From Ustilago trichophora (lineage: Eukaryota > Basidiomycota > Ustilaginomycetes > Ustilaginales > Ustilaginaceae), in the NCBI GenBank assembly GCA_900323505.1, contig OOIN01000002.1, positions 2,108,001 to 2,172,000 on the forward strand: 64,000 nt of DNA, read 5' to 3'. The notes under the pieces are model-generated. The model was not told the origin of the DNA and searched no databases. It saw only the letters and a program-made list of their open reading frames with translations. This document shows, piece after piece, positions 8,315 through 19,824 of the stretch. Within the stretch, counting starts at the first letter, position 1. Every line of letters begins with the position of its first letter. A program made the position numbers and the translations under genes.

Positions 8315-10981
8315 ATGTCAACTTTCTTCCAGAAGCAGCAGCAAGTCGCTGCGCTCGACCCGCGTCTCGGCGGTCTCATGGCCAGTGCAGGTCTCTACAA
8401 CCTCAAAGCACTAATCAAAGCCATTCGATCATGCAAGACCCTGGCAGACGAGCGTTCACTCATCCAAAAGGAGTCGGCCTCCATTCGCACAGCTTTCAAG
8501 GACGAAGATCCGTTTGCACGTCACAACAACATTGCCAAGCTGCTCTACATTCACATGCTCGGCTACCCAGCTCATTTCGGTCAGATCGAGTGTCTCAAGC
8601 TCGTCGCTACACCCCGCTTCACCGACAAGCGTCTTGGCTACCTCGGCATCATGCTCTTGCTCGATGAGAACACCGAGGTGCTGACGCTGGTCACCAACGG
8701 TCTCAAGAACGACATGGAGCACTCCAACATGTACGTCTGCGGTCTGGCACTCTGCACGTTCGCCAACATTGCATCAGAGGAGATGTCTCGAGATCTCTGT
8801 AACGAGATCGAGAAGCTCATGGGAAGCAGCAACACGTACATCCGTCGTAAGGCCGCCATCTGTGCCATGCGAATCGTCCGTAAGGTTCCCGATCTGATCG
8901 ACCACTTTGTCGACCGCACCAAGCAGCTGCTCTCGGACAAAAACCATGGTGTTCTGCTCTGTGCCGTCACGTTGGCCATCGAGATCTGCCGTCAGGATGC
9001 TGAAGCTCTGCAAGACTACAGACGCGCCGTACCACTCCTCGTCCAGCATCTCAAATCGCTCGTCACCACCGGCTACTCGCCCGAGCACGATGTTTCGGGC
9101 ATCACCGACCCTTTCCTTCAGGTCAAGATCCTCCGACTGCTCCGCATCCTCGGCAAAGAAAACGCACAGGCCTCCGAGGCTATGAACGACATCCTCGCCC
9201 AAGTTGCAACCAACACCGAAGCCAGCAAAAACGTTGGAAACAGTATTCTCTACGAGACCGTGCTCACCATCCTCGAGATCGACGCCGACAACGGCCTCAG
9301 GGTCATGGCCATCAACATCCTCGGCAAGTTCCTGAGCAACCGCGACAACAACATCCGCTACGTCGCCCTCAACACGCTCAGCAAAGTAGTGTCGATGGAC
9401 ACCAATGCCGTTCAGCGTCATCGCAACATCATCCTCGACTGTCTCCGCGACGGTGACATTTCGATCCGACGCAGGGCGCTCGAGCTCAGCTATGCGCTCA
9501 TCAACGAGAGCAATGTGCGAGTGCTGACGCGCGAGCTGCTATCCTTCCTCGAAGTGGCGGACAACGAGTTCAAACTCGGTATGACGACCCAGATCTGCCT
9601 GGCTGCCGAGAAGTTTGCCCCCAACAAGCGCTGGCACATTGATACTGTTCTGCGCGTGCTCAAGCTGGCCGGCAACTACGTGCGCGAGGAGATCCTCTCT
9701 GCTTTCATCCGCCTCGTCTGCCACACGCCAGAATTGCAAGCCTACACTGTGCAGAAGCTATTCTCGGCGCTTCACCAGGACTTTTCGCAGGAAAGCCTCA
9801 GCCTCGCTGCCGTCTGGGTAATTGGCGAATTCGGCGATGTTCTGATCCAAGGAGGCAACTTCGAAGACGAGGAGCTGGTGCGAGAGGTGCAGCCCAAGGA
9901 CGTCGTTGATCTGCTCTCCTCCGTTCTCGACAGTCCTTACGTCAACGGCTTGATCCGTCAATTTGTCTTGACATCGCTCGCCAAGCTGCACACCCGGCTG
10001 TTGGATGCCTCTCAGCAATCTCGCATTGAACAGATCATCGGCAGTTTCGAGAGCAGCGTCGAGGTCGAGATTCAGCAGCGAAGCGTCGAGTTCGCAAGTT
10101 TGCTCAAGAGGAGCGACATTCGAGAGGGCGTGCTAGAGAGCATGCCTCCACCGGAAATCAAGCAGACCGTGTTGGGTACGGTGAGCGAGGCCAAACCTGT
10201 GGGCTCTACTCGATCGGACAAGGATGCGCTGTTGGATTTGATGGGTGATGAGATGCCTGTTACTGGTGGTAGTGCATCGGCGAGTGGCGGTGCAGGTGCA
10301 GGGACGCAGCAGAGCACGCACGATCTGTTGGCAGATATCTTTGGCGGAAGCGATATGGGTGGTGCTCCTGCTACGGCTGCTCCAGCGGCGGCGGCGCAGA
10401 AGCCAAAGAGTTCCGTCAACGATATTCTTGGACTGTTTGGAGACAGCGGTAGCACTTCTGCACCCGCGCCGGCTGCTGCAGCTGCGTCCACCTCGTCGTC
10501 CTCGTCGTACGGCGGCCTGGGCCTCCTTGGCAACCTCGACAGCAGCTCAACCTCCAGCTCTGCTGCCCCCGCACCTTCTGCTCCGGCCGCCTCCGCTCCC
10601 GCTCCAGCCGCAGCCGCAGCAGCAGCACCATCAGCCAAAGCGCACAAGATCTACACCTCCCACAACCTAACCATCACCCTCACCCCCACCACCAACCCAG
10701 CCCGTCCAGAAATCGTCAACCTCACCGCCCGCTTTACCTCCTCTGCCTCTTCAACCATCTCGGCAGTCAACTTCCAAGCGGCAGTGCCCAAGACACACAA
10801 ATTGCAGATGCAGGCCATCTCCAACTCTGACATCGCCCCCGGTGCCACCGAAACTCAGGCACTTAGAGTCATGGTCCCCAACAACGCCCCTGTCAGGCTC
10901 AGGTTGAGGATCAGCTTTACCAGTGCTGAGGGTGACAATGTGACTGATCAGGTGGATTGGTCACAGCCTACATCGGCGTGA
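8315..10981 (+). CDS. APL4: AP-1 clathrin adaptor complex gamma subunit (gamma-adaptin)
   Basis: An intronless 888-aa protein. Residues about 20-590 form the helical adaptin trunk (LIKAIRSCKTLADERSLIQKE, FARHNNIAKLLYIHMLGY, GYLGIMLLLDE, NMYVCGLALCTFANI). Residues about 600-770 are an Ala/Ser-rich hinge with repeated hydrophobic/acidic motifs (LLDLMGDE, LLADIFGG, ILGLFGD) of the kind that bind clathrin or accessory proteins. Residues about 776-888 are the immunoglobulin-like ear. AP-1 sorts cargo between the trans-Golgi network and endosomes. From memory, a gamma-adaptin gene in the smut Ustilago maydis is needed for apical growth. The start has a near-ideal GCCACCATG context. Size and domain order are normal for fungi. 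Confidence 0.95.
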   Translation: MSTFFQKQQQVAALDPRLGGLMASAGLYNLKALIKAIRSCKTLADERSLIQKESASIRTAFKDEDPFARHNNIAKLLYIHMLGYPAHFGQIECLKLVATPRFTDKRLGYLGIMLLLDENTEVLTLVTNGLKNDMEHSNMYVCGLALCTFANIASEEMSRDLCNEIEKLMGSSNTYIRRKAAICAMRIVRKVPDLIDHFVDRTKQLLSDKNHGVLLCAVTLAIEICRQDAEALQDYRRAVPLLVQHLKSLVTTGYSPEHDVSGITDPFLQVKILRLLRILGKENAQASEAMNDILAQVATNTEASKNVGNSILYETVLTILEIDADNGLRVMAINILGKFLSNRDNNIRYVALNTLSKVVSMDTNAVQRHRNIILDCLRDGDISIRRRALELSYALINESNVRVLTRELLSFLEVADNEFKLGMTTQICLAAEKFAPNKRWHIDTVLRVLKLAGNYVREEILSAFIRLVCHTPELQAYTVQKLFSALHQDFSQESLSLAAVWVIGEFGDVLIQGGNFEDEELVREVQPKDVVDLLSSVLDSPYVNGLIRQFVLTSLAKLHTRLLDASQQSRIEQIIGSFESSVEVEIQQRSVEFASLLKRSDIREGVLESMPPPEIKQTVLGTVSEAKPVGSTRSDKDALLDLMGDEMPVTGGSASASGGAGAGTQQSTHDLLADIFGGSDMGGAPATAAPAAAAQKPKSSVNDILGLFGDSGSTSAPAPAAAAASTSSSSSYGGLGLLGNLDSSSTSSSAAPAPSAPAASAPAPAAAAAAAPSAKAHKIYTSHNLTITLTPTTNPARPEIVNLTARFTSSASSTISAVNFQAAVPKTHKLQMQAISNSDIAPGATETQALRVMVPNNAPVRLRLRISFTSAEGDNVTDQVDWSQPTSA

Positions 10982-11238
10982 TGTTGTTAATTCTCGTGTT
11001 TGCAATGGTGAATGTCTATATTTCGACTCAAGAGGAGCCTAGTCTGTGGCATGGCTGGCAGATGCCAGTCTAATGGAACAGAGATTCTTTGTTCTACACA
11101 TAATAAGACGTTTAAAGTACAGCAAGAAGGAGGATACAAGTACAAGCTACGCAAGAGTTGATATGAGAGAAAAGAAACTAATCCTCGGGTATCAAGGGAA
11201 ATTTCCAGAACAAGACATGAGTCGAGGGTGAACTAGGA

Positions 11239-12564
11239 TCACTTGACCTCATCCTCAACCCAAGCCCCAGCCAAGTCGGGTGGAAGTTCGTGCATCTGCA
11301 CACTGGGTGCGCCATGCAGATATCTGAGTTGTTCTAGGATCTGAACACGGATCTTTTCCAAACTTGCTTTCGTGTTTTGATTTTCGACTCTCCCGGCTTG
11401 TGTTGGTTCGTGAAGACGGTATGTCGGTGCGAAGAATTCCATATACGGTGTGCTGGGGAGGGTGTCAGGGATAGAGCAGCCGGTGAGGACCGATGTTTCG
11501 TAGGCCCAGCAGCGGGCAACGTTGCGAATGGTGTATCCTCCACCGCCAAGGACAAGCAAAGGTAGGCCAAAGGATTTGATAAACTGTACGCATTCGCCGT
11601 GCGCTGCGATACTCAAATTGAAGCATCCGAGTCGGTCCAAGCCGAGAGAGTCTGCACCGCATTGAAGTACGATGGAAGAAGGACGGAAGGTGGTGATACA
11701 AGGCTCCATGACGCTTTTAAAGAGTGCGACATAGCCAGAATCATCGATACCGTCCTGCAGAGGAACGTTGAGGCAGAAGTGTTTGCCGAGACCAGTTCCA
11801 ATCTCATCAATGTTGCCTGTACAGGGGAAGAAATCGTTGCCGTACTTGTGGAAGGAGACGGTCATGACGCGATTCGAGTTGTAGAACGCCTCTTGGACTC
11901 CGTCGCCATGATGGATGTCAATGTCGATGTAAAGAACACGGGGATGGTACCTGAGGAGCTCCATGATGCCCAAGACAATGTCGTTGACGTAGCAGAAGCC
12001 CGATGCTTCGAACTTTTTGGCGTGATGCAGACCACCCGACCAATTGATCGCAATGTCGGTCTCACCGGCAGCCAACCGACGAGCTCCTGCGAGAGAGGCG
12101 CCCGAGTAGGCTTTACAAAAGTCGTACATGCCATCGAAGACGGGGCAGTCATCGGCGAAGTTGAACTTGGTGAAGGCTGCAGATGGAGGTGTGGATGGAG
12201 TTACGCTTGCGAGAAAGTCGACATAGTCACTGTCGTGGAACATCTCGAGCTCCTCCTTGGTGGCTTCGCGCGGGGTGAAGACGCTCATATGCTTGTGCAG
12301 GCCATAAGCGAGTACGAGACGATTCGTGAGGGTGAGACGTGCGGGTTTCATGGGATGCCTCTCGCCATAGTGAAAGTCGCCCACGCCAGCAGGGTGGTAG
12401 TAGCTGACACGAGGATTCGAGTGGGGCTGGACATGGCATGCATCCTTATAGATGGCTTGGCCGGAGCCGTTGGCCCCGGAGCGGTCGTAAAAGAAGGGAG
12501 AGTCGGAAAAAGTGGTGTTGGAATTGCCTCCTGTGGCGGCCATGTCAAAGTCGATGACGACCAT
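11239..12564 (-). CDS. Class I histone deacetylase, Hos2/HDAC3-like
   Basis: A 441-aa single-exon RPD3-class deacetylase covering nearly the whole protein. It has the family's opening [20 protein letters not shown] and [20 protein letters not shown]. The catalytic pair is at GGLHHAKK (His180/181), and the metal-site block is [17 protein letters not shown] (His218/219). [18 protein letters not shown] lies near the C-terminus. These enzymes remove acetyl groups from histone tails in Set3C- or Rpd3-type complexes. The [11 protein letters not shown] start and short C-terminus suit Hos2/HDAC3 better than Rpd3, but the subclass call is by memory. Start at 12564 (MVVIDFD); a second in-frame ATG is seven codons later. 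Its 3' end faces gamma-adaptin with about 260 bp between stops. Confidence 0.9.
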   Translation of the reverse strand: MVVIDFDMAATGGNSNTTFSDSPFFYDRSGANGSGQAIYKDACHVQPHSNPRVSYYHPAGVGDFHYGERHPMKPARLTLTNRLVLAYGLHKHMSVFTPREATKEELEMFHDSDYVDFLASVTPSTPPSAAFTKFNFADDCPVFDGMYDFCKAYSGASLAGARRLAAGETDIAINWSGGLHHAKKFEASGFCYVNDIVLGIMELLRYHPRVLYIDIDIHHGDGVQEAFYNSNRVMTVSFHKYGNDFFPCTGNIDEIGTGLGKHFCLNVPLQDGIDDSGYVALFKSVMEPCITTFRPSSIVLQCGADSLGLDRLGCFNLSIAAHGECVQFIKSFGLPLLVLGGGGYTIRNVARCWAYETSVLTGCSIPDTLPSTPYMEFFAPTYRLHEPTQAGRVENQNTKASLEKIRVQILEQLRYLHGAPSVQMHELPPDLAGAWVEDEVK

Positions 12565-13865
12565 GGTTGCGGATGATGGATGAGGAGGCTCAGAAGCACA
12601 TGGAGACGCACTTGGCCGTGAGCCAAACGAGGGTGATAATGACGCCGCGCGCCGCTGACGTGCTCACCAAAGCCTTCGATTGCAAGCTAGACCTTGCGTA
12701 TGAGCTTGAAACTGATGATAGTAGGTGACGAGCCAGGTGGATGGATGCAGTAACGGTAGGAAGGTTTCAAAGGCTTTCCAAAACCTCGAATGCTGAGCTG
12801 TGACATTCGGATCCGTGGCTGTACCTTTTTCAAGGGTCTGTAAGTGCTCTAACAACCTCAAAATTGAGAAATTATGGGTTCGTGCGAGAACGAGTCCTAT
12901 CCCTTTCGCCAACTTGACCGGCAATCTTGCTCTGAGAATGCAGCAGATGGAAACGGTCCGAATGAGGCCCTCAAAGATGCTCATTGGCCGCTGTGCCGAA
13001 TCAAAGAACGCGTAATTCTGCGCCGAAATGCTGCCTTTTTGTTTTTTATGCGCCAATTGTTGTCGTTTTGCTGTGTCGAAATTGAGCAAGCAGCCAGGCG
13101 GTGTTTGGCAACGGAAAAGGGGCTCAATCAACGAGGGCAGCACGAGTCAGACGAGCGATTTTGGCAGCATAAAGCGGAGTTTTGGCCGCGTCACAGTTGA
13201 CACAGTCACAGTGCATCCGTGATTGGCAATCAACTTTGGTTGGGTCACAATCAAGGGTCCTTTTTGAGAGCAGATTAGCAGTAGAAAGCAGTGTGATGCG
13301 TCGGACGTGACTCCTCCACTGCTGCAGCCAATCTGCTTATCTCGGTTCATAGTCAACCGAAACCCGCCACGCCGACTCCATTCACCTCCTCGTCTTGATC
13401 TGACTCACACTCGCTTCACCTCCATCATCATCATCATCAACTCTTTCTTCTATCGCTCCAAGTTGCTTTCCATCCGCAAGTCTTGCCACCACAGCTCCAT
13501 CACAAACTCTTATACCCGTTCGCGGACTGCTCAATCTCCTGCTGCGCGCATATTCAACCTCAAGCTTCAAATCGATTTGGCATTCACAGCCCATCTTCTT
13601 TAGCCATCAACCTGGTTGCAGCAAAGATACGGTCATCACGACGACAAATCCAGATACCATCGAGCTGGTTGCGCTGTCTGCTTCTCAAGAGCATCCATAC
13701 ATCGCTCAAGGCCAACAACAGTCTCGTCACCGTCTGACCTCAAAACAGGAACGGGAACCGACCCCCAGTACAGAGGCATCGCCCTCAGCAGAGACAATCG
13801 ATCCTTTTTCACCCCAAGACCCATCACAAGCTTCATCTCAATCCAATTTGAAAAGCAAGCCCAAG
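12565..13865. promoter_or_regulatory. Divergent promoter region, deacetylase / SLC35F6-like
   Basis: It lies between two starts pointing outward. From about 13300 it is strongly CU-rich with an ATC repeat near 13425-13440, probably the leader of the + strand transporter. A 159-codon open frame on the minus strand (12664-13143) resembles nothing known and is treated as chance. Confidence 0.4.
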
Positions 13866-15332
13866 ATGTTGACGACACGGTCCCTCGTGCCCGTCTTTGT
13901 CGTCGGCATGCTCCTGACCGGCATCAGCAACTCGTTGCTTAACAAGTACCAGGACATGCAATGTGTCGCCAACTGCGACTCGCCCGATCCCAAGAAGCGT
14001 CAGGAGTTCTCTCAACCCGTCTGGCAGACGCTTCAGATGTTCCTCGGTGAATGTCTCTGTCTGCTTCCCGTCCTGTTGCGCGCACTCTACACCCGCATCT
14101 CTGGCAGCAGTGCCCGCGATGCAGCCCTCAAGAAGCCACTGCTTCAGGCGCCTCCTGACTCGGGTATTGTCTTTGATGGAGATTCCTCTCCTCGTGACCG
14201 CGGTGCCTCTGCTGTCTCGTCCTACGAAGCTACTCGAGGTCGTGTCCACACTGGTGCCACTCACGCTCCCACCGATCCGTCCGTCCCTGCTCCACCCTTC
14301 GAAATCGCTTCACGCGCCATTCAGCCAGGTGAGCTCGGCGAATCCGATTTCACAAACATGAACGACAGCAGCTACATCCACGCAGTTGATGCCGATGAGA
14401 TCGGTGCCTTCAAGGGCGAGACAATGTCTGGCAAGGCCATCGGTCTCTTCTTCATGCCCGCACTCTGCGACATCTGCGGAACTACCCTGATGAATGTCGG
14501 TCTGCTTTTTACCCCAGTCAGCATCTACCAAATGACCCGTGGTGCGCTTGTGCTCTGGGTCGGTGTGTTTTCCGTCATCTTCCTCAGGCGTCACCTCCAC
14601 CTCTTCCAATGGCTCAGTCTGGTTACCGTCATGATGGGTGTCTCTGTCGTCGGTCTCTCCGGAACTGTATTCAAAGCACCCGAAGCATCTCCCTCTTCCG
14701 ACGGAGGCGATGACGAGATCCCTGAAACTGCGCAAGCACTCCTCGGCGTTCTGCTCATCCTCTTTGCCCAGCTTTTCACCGCATCCCAATTCGTACTCGA
14801 GGAGAAAATCATGTCTCGCTACTCGGTCGAGCCTCTCCTCGCTGTAGGATATGAAGGCCTCTTTGGCGCGTTAACAACCCTCGTCGCCATGCCCCTGCTG
14901 CACTATTTTGTCGGCCGGACCCCTGAAGGCCGCGGCGGATATTTCGACATGTCAGCCGGCTTCTACCAGATCATCACCGTCCCTGCCGTACTACGCTCCT
15001 CGATCGCTATCTGCTTCACCATTGCCTTTTTCAACTTTTTCGGCCTTTCGGTCACTCGCAATGTGTCTGCTACCGCACGAAGCACCATCGACACGTGCAG
15101 AACCTTGGGCATCTGGGTTGTATCCCTCACTTTGGGTTGGGAGACTTTCAAGCTTGCCAGTGGAAGCTTGCAAGTGCTTGGATTTGTACTGCTCGTCTAC
15201 GGAACTTTCCTATTCAACGGTATTGTCAGCCCCCCTGGCTGGTGCAGCCCGTACGGTGGCAACAGCAGAGCAGGCTACAGCAGCGTACCCACCGATGACG
15301 AGGGAGACGATTCCGAAGTATCGCGCGCATGA
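13866..15332 (+). CDS. SLC35F6-type drug/metabolite transporter family membrane protein
   Basis: A 488-aa protein with about ten hydrophobic segments in two EamA-like halves. It matches the SLC35F6 family in order: GISNSLLNKYQD, FMPALCDICGTTLMNVGL, YQMTRGALVLWVGVFSVIFL, AQLFTASQFVLEEKIM, VGYEGLFGAL, FNFFGLSVTRNVSATARSTI and WVVSLTLGWETF. A hydrophilic serine-rich loop at about residues 85-195 is longer than in animals. Human SLC35F6 is reported in lysosomal and mitochondrial membranes, and its substrate is uncertain. I infer only a nucleotide-sugar-transporter-like fold. The start is the ATG at 13866 (MLTTRSLVPV), because the upstream in-frame codons lack an ATG. Confidence 0.85.
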   Translation: MLTTRSLVPVFVVGMLLTGISNSLLNKYQDMQCVANCDSPDPKKRQEFSQPVWQTLQMFLGECLCLLPVLLRALYTRISGSSARDAALKKPLLQAPPDSGIVFDGDSSPRDRGASAVSSYEATRGRVHTGATHAPTDPSVPAPPFEIASRAIQPGELGESDFTNMNDSSYIHAVDADEIGAFKGETMSGKAIGLFFMPALCDICGTTLMNVGLLFTPVSIYQMTRGALVLWVGVFSVIFLRRHLHLFQWLSLVTVMMGVSVVGLSGTVFKAPEASPSSDGGDDEIPETAQALLGVLLILFAQLFTASQFVLEEKIMSRYSVEPLLAVGYEGLFGALTTLVAMPLLHYFVGRTPEGRGGYFDMSAGFYQIITVPAVLRSSIAICFTIAFFNFFGLSVTRNVSATARSTIDTCRTLGIWVVSLTLGWETFKLASGSLQVLGFVLLVYGTFLFNGIVSPPGWCSPYGGNSRAGYSSVPTDDEGDDSEVSRA

Positions 15333-16129
15333 GCAAATCCTTATCCTCTTTCCAAAGTCTCGGTTCAAGTCCAAGTAGTATCTGTAACATTAGCAACCCA
15401 GCCCTCAAGTTTTCGTCGCAAGCAAAGCAATTCCATCTTTTTTTGATACCAATGCAACAAATCTCGAGCTTTTGTGTGTAGGCCTTGATGGCTGTGATTG
15501 CGAGAAGTCAGGACTGGAAAAAAGGGCAGGGTTGTGGTGTGAGATTGAGCACGATGAAGGATTGGGTTGAGATGGTGGGAGTTGAGAGTGGGTGGGGATT
15601 TTGAGGTGGAATTTTGGTGTTTGATTTTTTCGGGGGGTTTTTTTTTTGGTTTCTTGTAAAAATGCTGGGGCGTGTTGTATTTTTGCCATTTCTACCACCA
15701 GCAAATATGAAGTCTTTTTTTCTTTTTTTCTTTTTTTGGACCAGGGCCACACTTCAACCAGTTCTCGCCCGTCAAGTCTATCACAACAATAAACTTATGT
15801 CCGTGCACACTCTACCAAACCCGCACAGCCCCAAATCCCAACCTTCACATACAAACACAAAATCCCAATCTTCGTCAGAGAGAGCAAAACACAAATTGGT
15901 ATTTCAAACAAGCGGACCAACAGAAAGAACAAGACAACAAGAGACAACTTTCAAAGGGACAACCAAGCGAACATAGCTATGTGGGAATGGGATGAGGAAA
16001 AAAAAAAAAACAAAAACCAAAGAAGGAACAACAGAAAAGGAACTTTGTAAAAAACAGAAGCGTCCACATGGAGCGTTGAGCTCAATGCAAAAAGGAAAGG
16101 GTGAAAAAAGGGGTAAAGAGAGGGAAAGA
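15333..16129. other. Convergent intergenic region, SLC35F6-like / RSP5
   Basis: It contains the two 3' UTRs. T-rich tracts lie at about 15627-15650 and 15714-15738, and an A-run at about 16000-16010. There is no gene. Confidence 0.5.
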
Positions 16130-18685
16130 CTACTCGTTTCCAAAGCCCATACCTTCCTCAATGGCAAGAGCCAATTTGCTCTCGAGCGTCTCAAACGAGG
16201 GGTAAGGGGGCAAGTCAATCCTGTTAAAGCAGGTATGACTCTTGGGCAACTGGTTGACATCTCCGCTCTTCTCAATCGTGAATCGTCGGGGGCCATCAGA
16301 GCCTTGGAGATCCTTGAATCCATTGACTGGAATCCTGGATGTGCCCGTGGCGAACTGCAACAGGCGCGATTTCTTTTCCGTGGGCCAGGCGCGGACGCAC
16401 TGCCAGAACCACTGAACGACCTGGTCCTGCTCAGTAAATCCACGGTAGTCGGTAAACTTCTTCCAGTCATCAACGTCAATCTCCGACATACCGCCAATGA
16501 GCAGCTCGAGCTCACGCTCGTCAAATACGTTGATCAAATCCTGAGGAATGAGCTCGGTGAAGCCGCTGATGAAAGCCTTGAACTGCTCCTCGACACGCTT
16601 CGAGATACGCCATTCGGTCATGAGTTCAACGTACTCCTTCTTGTTCTCGTCGGTCACCTCAATCTCTTCTCCGCCAGACTTGAGTTCAACCGTGTTCATC
16701 TCGCCGAACTTGTCTTCGACGGCGGTGAAAGTCTCCTCGACGATTCCCTCGATGCTGTTGTCGAGCATCCACTGGAGCGAGCGGTGGTAGTCGGCATCGA
16801 CCGATTCGAGATCGCTGAGCGTGATCTTCTTCTTGAGGATCATCTTGTAGAAGGATACGATAAAGTAGGCGTCGAGGAATCTTCGGTGGAAAATCGCGAG
16901 ACCAAGAACACGGCCGATAAATTTGAAGTAGTTCAAGTGCTCCGGGTTGATGCCCGAGTGAGGGTTGATCTGCAGCGTGTAGTTGTCATGCGCACTGTAC
17001 TCAAAGAGACAGTAGAAGGGGTTGAACATCTCATGCGAGAGCAGGAAGAAGAACTCTCGCGAGAGACCACCGTAGTCCAAGCCATCCTCGCCATCGAACT
17101 TGATCATAAGGCGCTTCTTGAGATCGTTGGGCTGCTGGCGCATGATCTCAGCATACGAATCCTCGAAGATATGCGTTCGGCGCACCTTGATATGGCACTG
17201 ACCGGGGATGGGTCGTAGCGCAGGCTGACTTCGGAAGTAGATGAGCTTGCGACGGAAGTCACGCTTATACTGGGGCACGTTCTGGTCGAGACTCGAGGGC
17301 AGTCGAGGGTCGTCCCAGGTGGTGGTCTTGGTGTTGTGGTCGACAAAGTAGACTCGGGCGGTGGAGGTGAGACGCATCTCCCAACCACTGGGGAGGGGGC
17401 CAAGTTGCGATACGCTTTGGGGCTGCACGGTTAGGTTGCTGCCGTTGGGGCCCATGATTCGCAGGATCTGCTGTCGTCGCGGGTCAACCCAAGTGGTGGT
17501 TCTGGTGTTGTGGTCTACAAAGTAAGGACGGCCCTCGGGCGTGTGACGTTGTTCCCAGCCTGCAGGGAGAGGGCCGTTGCCAGCAGTGGTGCTGGAGCTG
17601 GCGGGCAGAGGATTGGCTGATGAAGCCGCTGCGCCGGGGCTGTTGATAGTAGAGCCAGTTGCAGACGATCGCGAAGTGTCGCCGTCATTCACGCCGAGGA
17701 AGTCATCGGCCAAGGCACGGTTGCTGTGCCTCTGGCGGTCAGCTGCTGAAGTGCTTGCAGCAGCAGCGGTGTTGGCGCTCGGGTTGGTGGAGGGCCTGGT
17801 CCAGGTGGTGGAACGCGTGTTGTGGTCAACGTAGTAGGTGCGACCGAGGTGGTCAGTCCTCCTTTCCCAACCGGCAGGGAGAGGACCGTACTCGTCAGAG
17901 CGAGTGTCCTGGGAGCTTGCCGTGCGCGAGGTGGCAGAAGGTGGAGCAGCCGAGGACCTCGCCTCACCAGCAGAGCCGGTCGATGTCGAGGTGGCTGGGG
18001 TGGAAGGAGCGGCTGACGCGCTTGCCATGGACGAGGCGAGGTCGGCAGTGGATGTGGGACGGCTGGACGAATCGGCGGTGGCCGTGGTGGAAGCAGCGGC
18101 CGCGGCGGCGACGGGTGTAGCAGCGCCACTGCCGGATGTAGAGGGTCGGGCATCCGAGCGTGCGGCACTCGAAGAAGCGGGTGTGGAGAGTGAAGCCGAC
18201 GAGGCATTCGAGGTGCCGGGGACGAGCAAGTTGGTGGGACCAGCGGTCGAATTGTTGTTGATGGGAGTGGAGACGTTGGTGTTGAGGTCGATGATAAGCT
18301 TTCCGTGCACGACGAGGTTGTCATTTGACTTTTTCAACTCCTTGTTGAGGAGGCGTTTGCCGCCGAGCTCGAGGTCAAGAACGTCAGAGACGCGGATGTT
18401 TATGACACCGAGGAAGCCCTGGTCGCGCTTCTTGAACTTCTTTTGGTCGAAGATCTGAACGGCAATGACAGACGAGTCGGTGACATTGACATCAAAGCTA
18501 TCGTTCCAGTAAGGGTTCAGAGTCTTTTTGATGACCGAAGTGGAGTGGGTCTGCTCTCCGTCGACGGTGACGATGGCGAAAGGGTCGGGCAGACGAAAGA
18601 CATCGCGCTTGGCGAGACCATCGGCGGCAACGACGGTGATACGGATCTTTCTTGAAAGAGAGCCGGGGCTACGAGGGTTGACCAT
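16130..18685 (-). CDS. RSP5: HECT-type E3 ubiquitin ligase Rsp5 (NEDD4 family)
   Basis: An 851-aa protein with full NEDD4 architecture. A C2 domain spans about residues 12-135 ([35 protein letters not shown]). Three WW domains lie at about 267-300, 371-404 and 429-462, each with GPLPxGWE and VDHNT. The HECT domain runs from about 500 to 851, with the catalytic Cys at about 819 in [12 protein letters not shown]. The linker between C2 and the first WW is unusually rich in Ser, Ala and Thr. Rsp5 ubiquitinates membrane proteins for endocytosis and many nuclear and cytosolic targets, guided by PY-motif adaptors such as alpha-arrestins; one is encoded at 149-2776. I start at the [11 protein letters not shown] (18685), the first in frame. 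Confidence 0.96.
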   Translation of the reverse strand: MVNPRSPGSLSRKIRITVVAADGLAKRDVFRLPDPFAIVTVDGEQTHSTSVIKKTLNPYWNDSFDVNVTDSSVIAVQIFDQKKFKKRDQGFLGVINIRVSDVLDLELGGKRLLNKELKKSNDNLVVHGKLIIDLNTNVSTPINNNSTAGPTNLLVPGTSNASSASLSTPASSSAARSDARPSTSGSGAATPVAAAAAASTTATADSSSRPTSTADLASSMASASAAPSTPATSTSTGSAGEARSSAAPPSATSRTASSQDTRSDEYGPLPAGWERRTDHLGRTYYVDHNTRSTTWTRPSTNPSANTAAAASTSAADRQRHSNRALADDFLGVNDGDTSRSSATGSTINSPGAAASSANPLPASSSTTAGNGPLPAGWEQRHTPEGRPYFVDHNTRTTTWVDPRRQQILRIMGPNGSNLTVQPQSVSQLGPLPSGWEMRLTSTARVYFVDHNTKTTTWDDPRLPSSLDQNVPQYKRDFRRKLIYFRSQPALRPIPGQCHIKVRRTHIFEDSYAEIMRQQPNDLKKRLMIKFDGEDGLDYGGLSREFFFLLSHEMFNPFYCLFEYSAHDNYTLQINPHSGINPEHLNYFKFIGRVLGLAIFHRRFLDAYFIVSFYKMILKKKITLSDLESVDADYHRSLQWMLDNSIEGIVEETFTAVEDKFGEMNTVELKSGGEEIEVTDENKKEYVELMTEWRISKRVEEQFKAFISGFTELIPQDLINVFDERELELLIGGMSEIDVDDWKKFTDYRGFTEQDQVVQWFWQCVRAWPTEKKSRLLQFATGTSRIPVNGFKDLQGSDGPRRFTIEKSGDVNQLPKSHTCFNRIDLPPYPSFETLESKLALAIEEGMGFGNE

Positions 18686-19118
18686 CTTTGTTGGATATAG
18701 GGTTGTGAACAAGTGGTGATGTAGCGTTGATGGTTGGGTGAAGGTGAGCAGCGCTGGCACTGAGAAGGTGTAGACAGCAACTTATCGAGCGAGCTGGCCT
18801 GCTAGAAGTTTTGCGGTGCTTGGTGGTACTGAAACAGCCAAGAACAAGATGCGTGCCGTAGATCAGCGGCTGAGTTGATAGGTAGCTGAAGCGCTCCCAA
18901 GTGTACGCAACAACTAAGGTGGTCTCTCTTCACGAGAAATTGAATGGATCGAGCCAAGATATGGGCGCGACCAAAGGAGGATGCTCGGAGAGTTGAGGAG
19001 ATGATGATGGGGAGACAAGAAATGGTGAGATGAGATTGATGGCGAGCGAATCGTGCGTGTGCACCGCCCACGCTGCAGTGGAATGAATGAGTGGAGAAGG
19101 CTTTGGCCGAGTCAAGAT

Positions 19119-19148
19119 GTGCTGTGCTGTGCCGTGCCGTGCCGTGCC
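19119..19148. repeat. Pentanucleotide tandem repeat GTGCT(2)-GTGCC(4)
   Basis: Six 5-bp units in a row, two GTGCT followed by four GTGCC, in noncoding sequence. It is one of several 5-bp arrays in the window. Confidence 0.85.
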
Positions 19149-19707
19149 GCGAACGCAAAGAAGAGAGTAGTGTGAGTTATGGCGGCAAAAGAATCAAGAC
19201 TGGCTGGGTGCCTGATTTACTATTCAGCTCCCGAATTTCTCGAGACAGAATCATTCAGAGATGGATGCAGTTGCTGAGTGTGTGCGTCTTTGGCTGGCTA
19301 GCTGGCTGTCGTCCTTGCTTACCGCTGACTGTTACCTTATGCTCGCACCAGATTTTTCTTGTGTGTATTTGCAACTGTTACCCCCGGCTGCCAGCCACAG
19401 TCATGAGCAAATACAAAATCCAAATCCAATATTTCGAATCGTGGAAAATTGTTTTCTTTTTTCTTTTTCGAGATTTCAGATTTGGCGAGCCAGGCCAAGC
19501 TTGCTCCGCGGCTGAACTGTCCGCCTGTTTGAAACCAATGCCGGCGGATTTCTGCCACTTCGACATTCCATTCTACATCGTCTCACGCCGAATATCACGC
19601 TAGCTGGTGTACAGCACTAGATCATCGAAGCAAGAGAAAAGACAGTGATCGAATTGAAAGAAAGAAAGAACGCCGAATAAGCAAGAGAGAGAGAAAGAGA
19701 GGAGAAG

Positions 19708-19713
<6 letters not shown>

Positions 19714-19740
<27 letters not shown>
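19714..19740. repeat. GA dinucleotide microsatellite
   Basis: An uninterrupted GA run within a wider purine-only stretch (about 19655-19755), just downstream of the secreted-protein gene. Confidence 0.9.
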
Positions 19741-19746
<6 letters not shown>

Positions 19747-19824
19747 AAAAGACCGAGCAAGAGCTCGGGACTGGACTAGCCAAGTGGATGCTAGAGACGA
19801 CATGAGCGACGCAAGAGTTTGAGC

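Larger units (their letters stand above)
18686..19824. other. Upstream region of RSP5 and 3' side of the secreted-protein gene
   Basis: No gene is seen. It holds a GTGCT/GTGCC pentamer array and a purine-rich GA tract, both listed separately. Open frames of up to 170 codons on the + strand lack any recognisable motif. Confidence 0.45.

Noticed and set aside
12664..13143. 159-codon minus-strand frame in the deacetylase/SLC35F6 gap
   Set aside because: No domain, no clear promoter or splice sites, and it sits in a divergent promoter region.
15992..17218. 408-codon open frame antisense to the RSP5 HECT region
   Set aside because: It is a shadow of the strong codon bias of RSP5 on the other strand; its translation matches nothing.
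18686..18760. 25-codon N-terminal extension of RSP5
   Set aside because: It begins with GTG, not ATG, and precedes the C2 domain; the first ATG is at 18685.
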